A DNA stretch of 9,620 nt from JAIYDJ01 sp038246975. GTDB taxonomy: Bacteria > Pseudomonadota > Alphaproteobacteria > Rhodobacterales > Rhodobacteraceae. Made by a program: the position numbers and the translations under genes. The stretch spans positions 1 through 9,620 of the forward strand of contig JBBRVJ010000140.1 of assembly GCA_038246975.1 (NCBI GenBank), written 5' to 3'. The first letter of the stretch is position 1, and each line of letters starts with the position of its first letter. The notes beneath the pieces were generated by a model. The model was not told where the DNA came from. It saw only the letters and a program-made list of their open reading frames with translations, and made no database searches. Shown here in pieces: positions 6,229-9,620 of this stretch.

Positions 6229-7119
6229 ATGACCGAATTTCACGGCATCCACGCCATTCTTTACGCCCTGTTCGACGCGCAGGAACGCCTGGACCGCGAC
6301 GCGATGCGCCGTCAGGTGCAGGTCTGCCTTGCGGCGGGGGTGCATGGGATGGCCGCCCTTGGCCTTGCCACCGAAGTCGGCAAATTGTCCGAAGCCGAAC
6401 GGCGCTGCATCATGGACTGGGCGGCCGAAGACACCGAAGGCCGGGTACCGCTGGCCCTGACGATCTGCGGCGCTTCGGTTGCCGAACAGACGGCACAGGT
6501 GCGACATGCCGAAGGCGTGGGGGCCGATTGGGTGATCCTGCAGCCGCCGATGGTCGGCACCTACGGGGCAGCGGAATACATCCGCTTCTTCGGCCGCGTG
6601 GCGGACACCACCAGCCTGCCTGTCGCGATCCAGAACGCGCCTGCCTTCATGGGGCGGGGGCTGTCGACCGCCGACATTGCCGATCTGGTCCGGCAGCACC
6701 CGAATATCCGGCTGGTCAAAGGCGAGGGCCCGGTCGCCGACATCGCGGGCCTTATTGCGGCCACCGAAGGGCGGCTTCCGGTGTTCAACGGGCGCGCCGG
6801 GATGGAATTGGTCGACAACTTCCGCATCGGCTGCCAAGGGTTGATTCTGGCACCTGATTGCATCGATCATGCGGTGCGCGCCTATGAGGCTTGGCGCCGC
6901 GGAGACGAGGCGGGGGCTGAGACGGCCTATCGCCGTATGCTTCCTGCCGTGGTTTTCACCATGCAGGGGCTGGAAAACCTGATCTGCTACGGCAAACGTC
7001 TGTTCGGCCTGCGCGCCGGTCTTGATATCCACGATCGCGCCCCGGCCCTGCGCCCGAACGACGCCGGACTGGCCATGACCCGCCGCTTCGCCGCCGACCT
7101 GGGAGAGATGACCGCCTGA
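6229..7119 (+). CDS. DHDPS/KDG-aldolase-family class I lyase (keto-deoxy sugar acid aldolase or dehydratase)
   Basis: TIM-barrel enzyme (296 aa) of the dihydrodipicolinate synthase / N-acetylneuraminate lyase family. Seen: a GLATEVGKLSEAER segment at 45-58 (counterpart of the family GxTGExxxLTxxER), LPVAIQNAP at 130-138, the Schiff-base lysine in RLVKGEG (Lys164), VFNGRAG at 185-191, and GCQGLILAP at 201-209. Family lyases normally have a catalytic tyrosine about 28 residues before the lysine (YNxP); here the position is Gln135, so proton relay must differ. Last in the operon, it would act on the DgoD product, splitting it into pyruvate and an aldehyde or dehydrating it to a semialdehyde. True DHDPS is unlikely given context and motifs. 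Start: ATG 6229 with GGTGAG upstream; GTG 6220, overlapping the dgoD stop, is an alternative. Confidence 0.85.
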   Translation: MTEFHGIHAILYALFDAQERLDRDAMRRQVQVCLAAGVHGMAALGLATEVGKLSEAERRCIMDWAAEDTEGRVPLALTICGASVAEQTAQVRHAEGVGADWVILQPPMVGTYGAAEYIRFFGRVADTTSLPVAIQNAPAFMGRGLSTADIADLVRQHPNIRLVKGEGPVADIAGLIAATEGRLPVFNGRAGMELVDNFRIGCQGLILAPDCIDHAVRAYEAWRRGDEAGAETAYRRMLPAVVFTMQGLENLICYGKRLFGLRAGLDIHDRAPALRPNDAGLAMTRRFAADLGEMTA

Positions 7120-7489
7120 TTCCGCGTCAGATGTGTCTTACCGGTGATTGGCTGCTACAACCTCGACCAGTGGATGTCTCTGCCGGGTGTCGTCGAAGGA
7201 ATGCGAACCCCCTCCGGCCCGCAGTCAAGCCATTCCGTCATTTGTCAAGAACGCGAACTGCGTCTGAACGCATTAGCCCTCAGGCATGGTGACTGCGACC
7301 ATGAGCGCCTTTTTCAGCATCCATATGTCCCCGGTGATCCGAGCCACCGCGCCAATGATCGAGGGCTGGCTGGCGGCAGGCTACGATCTCGACGCCGACA
7401 TCCTGCCGGTGCTGCAAGCCTGCGACCTTCGCAAGCGCGACAGCCCGAACCGGATATGGGCGTATTCCACGCCAGCGATCACAAGGGGG
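7120..7489. other. Gap between converging operons
   Basis: About 370 bp separating the 3' ends of the lyase and the cyclase. No intrinsic terminator with a U-run is visible for either gene, only a weak 5-bp hairpin (CGGTG 7332-7336, CACCG 7345-7349). A short plus-strand fragment that looks coding lies at 7286-7485; to its left I see nothing interpretable. Confidence 0.5.
7286..7485 (+). pseudogene. Possible gene fragment of unknown function, cut off by the cyclase 3' end
   Basis: On the plus strand the segment beginning MSAFFSIHMSPVIRATAP, then IEGWLAAGYDLDADILPVLQ and, about 10 residues on, NRIWAYSTPAI has a protein-like composition and a regular helix-like pattern, unlike its surroundings. 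In the same frame the sequence then runs antisense through the cyclase gene (no stop until 8815), where it is clearly non-coding. The motif WLxxGYDLxxDILPV followed by a W-(A/S)-Y segment reminds me of the C-terminal part of alphaproteobacterial helix-turn-helix/replication-type proteins, but this is memory of a pattern only. It is best read as a truncated remnant at a rearrangement boundary, or chance. Confidence 0.28.
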
Positions 7490-9214
7490 TCAGGCCACTG
7501 GTTTGGCGCGGGCGGCGTAGGTTGCAACCGGCTGCGCGTAGCCTTTAAGTTGGCGGGGTTCCTGCGCGTCGAACACAACGGCGGCGTTGGCGTTCAGCGT
7601 TGCGTCGCGGATGGCGGTGTTGACCAGAATCTGGCCCCCCGGCGCTGCCGAACACAGGCGGGCGGCGAGATTGACGGTGGACCCCAGCACGGTGAAATCC
7701 ATTCGGTCCTGCGCGCCCATCGCACCCAGCACCACCTCGCCCGAGGCGATGCCGATCCCTATGGTCAGGTTCCAGTCGGGATGTTCGGCCAGCAGAACCT
7801 GCATGTTGCGTTGAATCTCGATGCCGCAATCCACCGCGCGCCGCTCCATGCCTGGGCCATCGAAGATCGCCACGATTTCGTCGCCAACGAACTTGTCGAC
7901 ATCGCCTTGGTGAGCGCGGATGGTCTGGGTCTGGCTGTCGAGATACAGGTTCAGCATATCGACCACGACTTCGGGGGCGACCTGTTCGGAAAAGGCGGTA
8001 TAGCCGCGTATATCCGAAAACAGGATGGCGAGGTGCCGGCGTTCTCCGACCCGCGCCACCCCGGCAGCATCGGCGCGGCGGATGGCGGACACAGTGCCTT
8101 GGCTGACGAATTTCATCAATTCGATCCGTTCGTTCAACTCGCCGATCATCGCGTTGAAGCGCAGGGCGAGGTCGCCGATTTCATCGCGCACCCGGCTGAC
8201 CGGCAGGCGGACCGAGAGGTTGCCTTGCCCTACGTCGCGCGCCGCCTGTCCGATGCGCAGGATGGGGCGGGTCAGGCCTTGAGCAAAAATCAGCGCGCCA
8301 AGGCCAGCAACCGCAAAACCTATACCCGCGACGATCGCGGTGGCACGGGTCATCTGATCGACCACGCCGTAGGCGCTGTCTTCGCCGAGTTCGGTGATGA
8401 CGGCCCAAGGGAAGGTTTCCGAAAAGGCGTAGGCACCCAGCATCCGGGTGCCATCGGCGCGGACGTAAGGTTGCAGGGCGACGGCTTGGGCATTGGTGCC
8501 GATCAGTGTTTGTGCATCCGCCACGATGGCCCGGTCGGTCAATATCGCGGTGCGGGATTGCAATTGCGCCATCCCCGTTGCGTCTATCAGGGAAATCTCG
8601 CCGCGCGCGGCAAAGGGATGACGGTCGCGCAGTTTGATGAGCGCGGACAGATCAATCTGCGCCGACAGGGTGACGGGGCGGCCAGCGATCTGGGTTTTCA
8701 ACGGCAAGACCAGCAGCGCCAGCCAGTCGCCCGTCTGTTCGATCTGCCGCACGATGGGTTGTTCGAACCGCTGGTTGCGCGCGATCAGTTGTGCCTCGCC
8801 CACCTCCAGCCGTAACACGCTCAGCGGGTCGATGCCGGTCAGTTCCAACTGCCGCACGTAGGCGCTGTCGGTGATCAGGATCGGCAGGTTGGACCCCGCA
8901 ACGGTCAGTTGCAGCGCCTTGACGGCAGGCAATTGCGCAATGCCGAGGGTCAGCAGCGAGATTTTCTGCGGCACGTCCAGATCGGGACTGTCCACCCCGT
9001 TGCGGATCACTTGCAGCGGGGCCAGCAGTTGCCCGCGCCAGGTGCTGTCCAGATCAACGGCGAGTTGGGCCGCCACGGCGGTCAACTCCTCGTTCGCGGC
9101 GCTGATCAACTCGTCGCGGGTGATCCGGATCAGGTTGTTGCCAACCAGCCCCAACGGCACGAGGGCCAGGAGCACGGCGAAAAGGAAGAACTTGACGCGA
9201 AGGGGAAACCACAT
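7490..9214 (-). CDS. Membrane-anchored adenylate cyclase, class III, with Cache-like sensor and HAMP
   Basis: Inner-membrane sensor cyclase (574 aa) making cAMP from ATP. Order: transmembrane helix 1 (about 8-28), a periplasmic Cache-like sensor (about 30-290), transmembrane helix 2 (about 292-312), HAMP (about 312-363, LTRPILRIGQAA...GNLSVRLPV...DEIGDL), a short linker, and the catalytic domain (about 390-560). Catalytic residues are all present: metal aspartates Asp401 (LFSDIRGYTAFSE) and Asp445 (DKFVGDE), adenine-selecting Lys441 and Thr508 (DFTVLG), and transition-state Asn515 and Arg519 (VNLAAR). Lys plus Thr points to ATP and to the class IIIb pattern, the group that includes bicarbonate-responsive enzymes. 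The ATG at 9214 has only a weak AGGG upstream, inside a small hairpin. It follows the PKD-repeat gene by 53 nt, probably co-transcribed. The signal sensed is unknown. Confidence 0.93.
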   Translation of the reverse strand: MWFPLRVKFFLFAVLLALVPLGLVGNNLIRITRDELISAANEELTAVAAQLAVDLDSTWRGQLLAPLQVIRNGVDSPDLDVPQKISLLTLGIAQLPAVKALQLTVAGSNLPILITDSAYVRQLELTGIDPLSVLRLEVGEAQLIARNQRFEQPIVRQIEQTGDWLALLVLPLKTQIAGRPVTLSAQIDLSALIKLRDRHPFAARGEISLIDATGMAQLQSRTAILTDRAIVADAQTLIGTNAQAVALQPYVRADGTRMLGAYAFSETFPWAVITELGEDSAYGVVDQMTRATAIVAGIGFAVAGLGALIFAQGLTRPILRIGQAARDVGQGNLSVRLPVSRVRDEIGDLALRFNAMIGELNERIELMKFVSQGTVSAIRRADAAGVARVGERRHLAILFSDIRGYTAFSEQVAPEVVVDMLNLYLDSQTQTIRAHQGDVDKFVGDEIVAIFDGPGMERRAVDCGIEIQRNMQVLLAEHPDWNLTIGIGIASGEVVLGAMGAQDRMDFTVLGSTVNLAARLCSAAPGGQILVNTAIRDATLNANAAVVFDAQEPRQLKGYAQPVATYAARAKPVA

Positions 9215-9218
9215 GACG

Positions 9219-9236
9219 CAACCCTAGGCGGGGTTG
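9219..9236 (-). promoter_or_regulatory. Hairpin covering the cyclase ribosome binding site
   Basis: CAACCC (9219-9224) and GGGTTG (9231-9236) are perfect arms around a 6-nt loop. In the minus-strand mRNA the 3' arm, containing the only Shine-Dalgarno-like AGGG, ends 4 nt before the cyclase ATG. Folding would hide the ribosome binding site and damp cyclase translation. Structure seen; effect inferred. Confidence 0.4.
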
Positions 9237-9267
9237 TTTCGGGCGGCAAGAGTTTCAGATGGTTTGG

Positions 9268-9620
9268 CTATTCCCGCGCCAATGCCTTGATCGCCGCGCT
9301 GTCCGTTGCAATCCCGCAGGCAAGGCCGGTGCTGTCGCGGGCGGTGACGGTTACCGCGTAGTCGCCGGGTTTGGTGTAGGCGTGGCTGACGGTACCGCCT
9401 TGCGCCTGCGCCATGTCGCCGAAGTCCCACGTCAGGGTCAGGCCGTCGCCGTCGGGGTCGGTCGTCCCCGCAGCGGTAAAGCGCAGGTCGTCGTGCGCCG
9501 CACCGATCAGTACCTCGCGGTCGGGGCCTGCATCGACGGTGGGGGTGCCGTTGACCTTGATGCGCGCGGTGTCTTCGCCCGCCTGACAAGCAGCAGCGCC
9601 GCTGTTGTCGGTCACGGTCA
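9268..9620 (-). CDS. PKD-repeat protein, C-terminal part (start outside window)
   Basis: The frame runs in from the right edge and stops at TAG 9270-9268, giving about 117 residues. It contains one full PKD (Ig-like) repeat: PTVDAGPDREVLIG, then GTTDPDGDGLTLTWDFGD, HAYTKPGDYAVTVTARD and a final TGLACG stretch. The residues TVTDNSGAAACQAGED at the right edge look like the end of a preceding PKD repeat, so the full protein probably has several. Such proteins are typically secreted or envelope-associated binding or adhesion modules. A GTG near 9615 falls inside the repeat array and is unlikely to be the true start. The protein ends right after the repeat, so no C-terminal anchor is present. It lies 53 nt upstream of the cyclase in the same orientation and could provide an extracytoplasmic partner, which is speculation. 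Confidence 0.85.
   Translation of the reverse strand, partial: TVTDNSGAAACQAGEDTARIKVNGTPTVDAGPDREVLIGAAHDDLRFTAAGTTDPDGDGLTLTWDFGDMAQAQGGTVSHAYTKPGDYAVTVTARDSTGLACGIATDSAAIKALARE

Noticed and set aside
6049..7032. 327-codon open frame on the minus strand
   Set aside because: Antisense to the lyase and the dgoD 3' end; no domain signature.
7548..8815. Long continuation of the plus-strand frame that begins at 7286
   Set aside because: Lies antisense to the cyclase catalytic and sensor regions, whose motifs are perfect; only the part before 7486 could be coding.
1..9620. CRISPR arrays, tRNA or rRNA genes
   Set aside because: No regularly spaced repeats, no cloverleaf-like segments and no rRNA-like stretches seen on reading both strands.

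Overview
The window is GC-rich, with short intergenic gaps inside operons and ATG/TGA-type overlaps. Its gene families (a ribose-type sugar ABC transporter, a DgoD-type dehydratase, an adenylate cyclase behind a PKD-repeat protein) suggest an alphaproteobacterium, most likely Rhodobacteraceae-like. The taxonomy is inferred from style and protein similarity, not from a marker gene.

Layout: (1) 1-3014, minus strand: a CUT2/ribose-type sugar ABC transporter operon, transcribed right to left as periplasmic binding protein, double-domain ATPase, then membrane permease (cut by the left edge). A perfect 8-bp hairpin sits between the binding protein and the ATPase. (2) 3015-4289: about 1.3 kb separating two diverging operons. 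It holds the N-terminal piece of a LacI-family repressor that loses its homology after the DNA-binding domain, a 22-bp tandem repeat and several small inverted repeats. (3) 4290-7119, plus strand: a tight three-gene catabolic operon of a short-chain dehydrogenase, a D-galactonate-dehydratase-type enolase-superfamily enzyme (all catalytic residues of E. coli DgoD conserved at the same numbers) and a DHDPS/KDG-aldolase-family lyase with an atypical active site. (4) 7120-7489: a gap between converging genes with a short coding-looking fragment. (5) 7490-9620, minus strand: a membrane-bound class III adenylate cyclase preceded by the C-terminal part of a PKD-repeat protein that runs off the right edge.

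Functional reading (inference): the transporter imports a sugar, probably of the galactose or fucose stereochemical series. The SDR would oxidise it to the lactone/aldonate, the DgoD-like enzyme would dehydrate the aldonate to a 2-keto-3-deoxy acid, and the DHDPS-family enzyme would cleave or further dehydrate that acid: a non-phosphorylative Entner-Doudoroff/De Ley-Doudoroff-type route. No lactonase and no keto-deoxy-sugar kinase are visible. The LacI-type regulator expected between the two arms appears to be broken. The cyclase/PKD pair looks like an unrelated signalling locus.

I did not find a clearly novel system. The points most worth a second look are the broken regulator between two otherwise intact operons, the Tyr-to-Gln change in the lyase, a possible translationally coupled leader ORF in front of the SDR, and two well-placed RNA hairpins.
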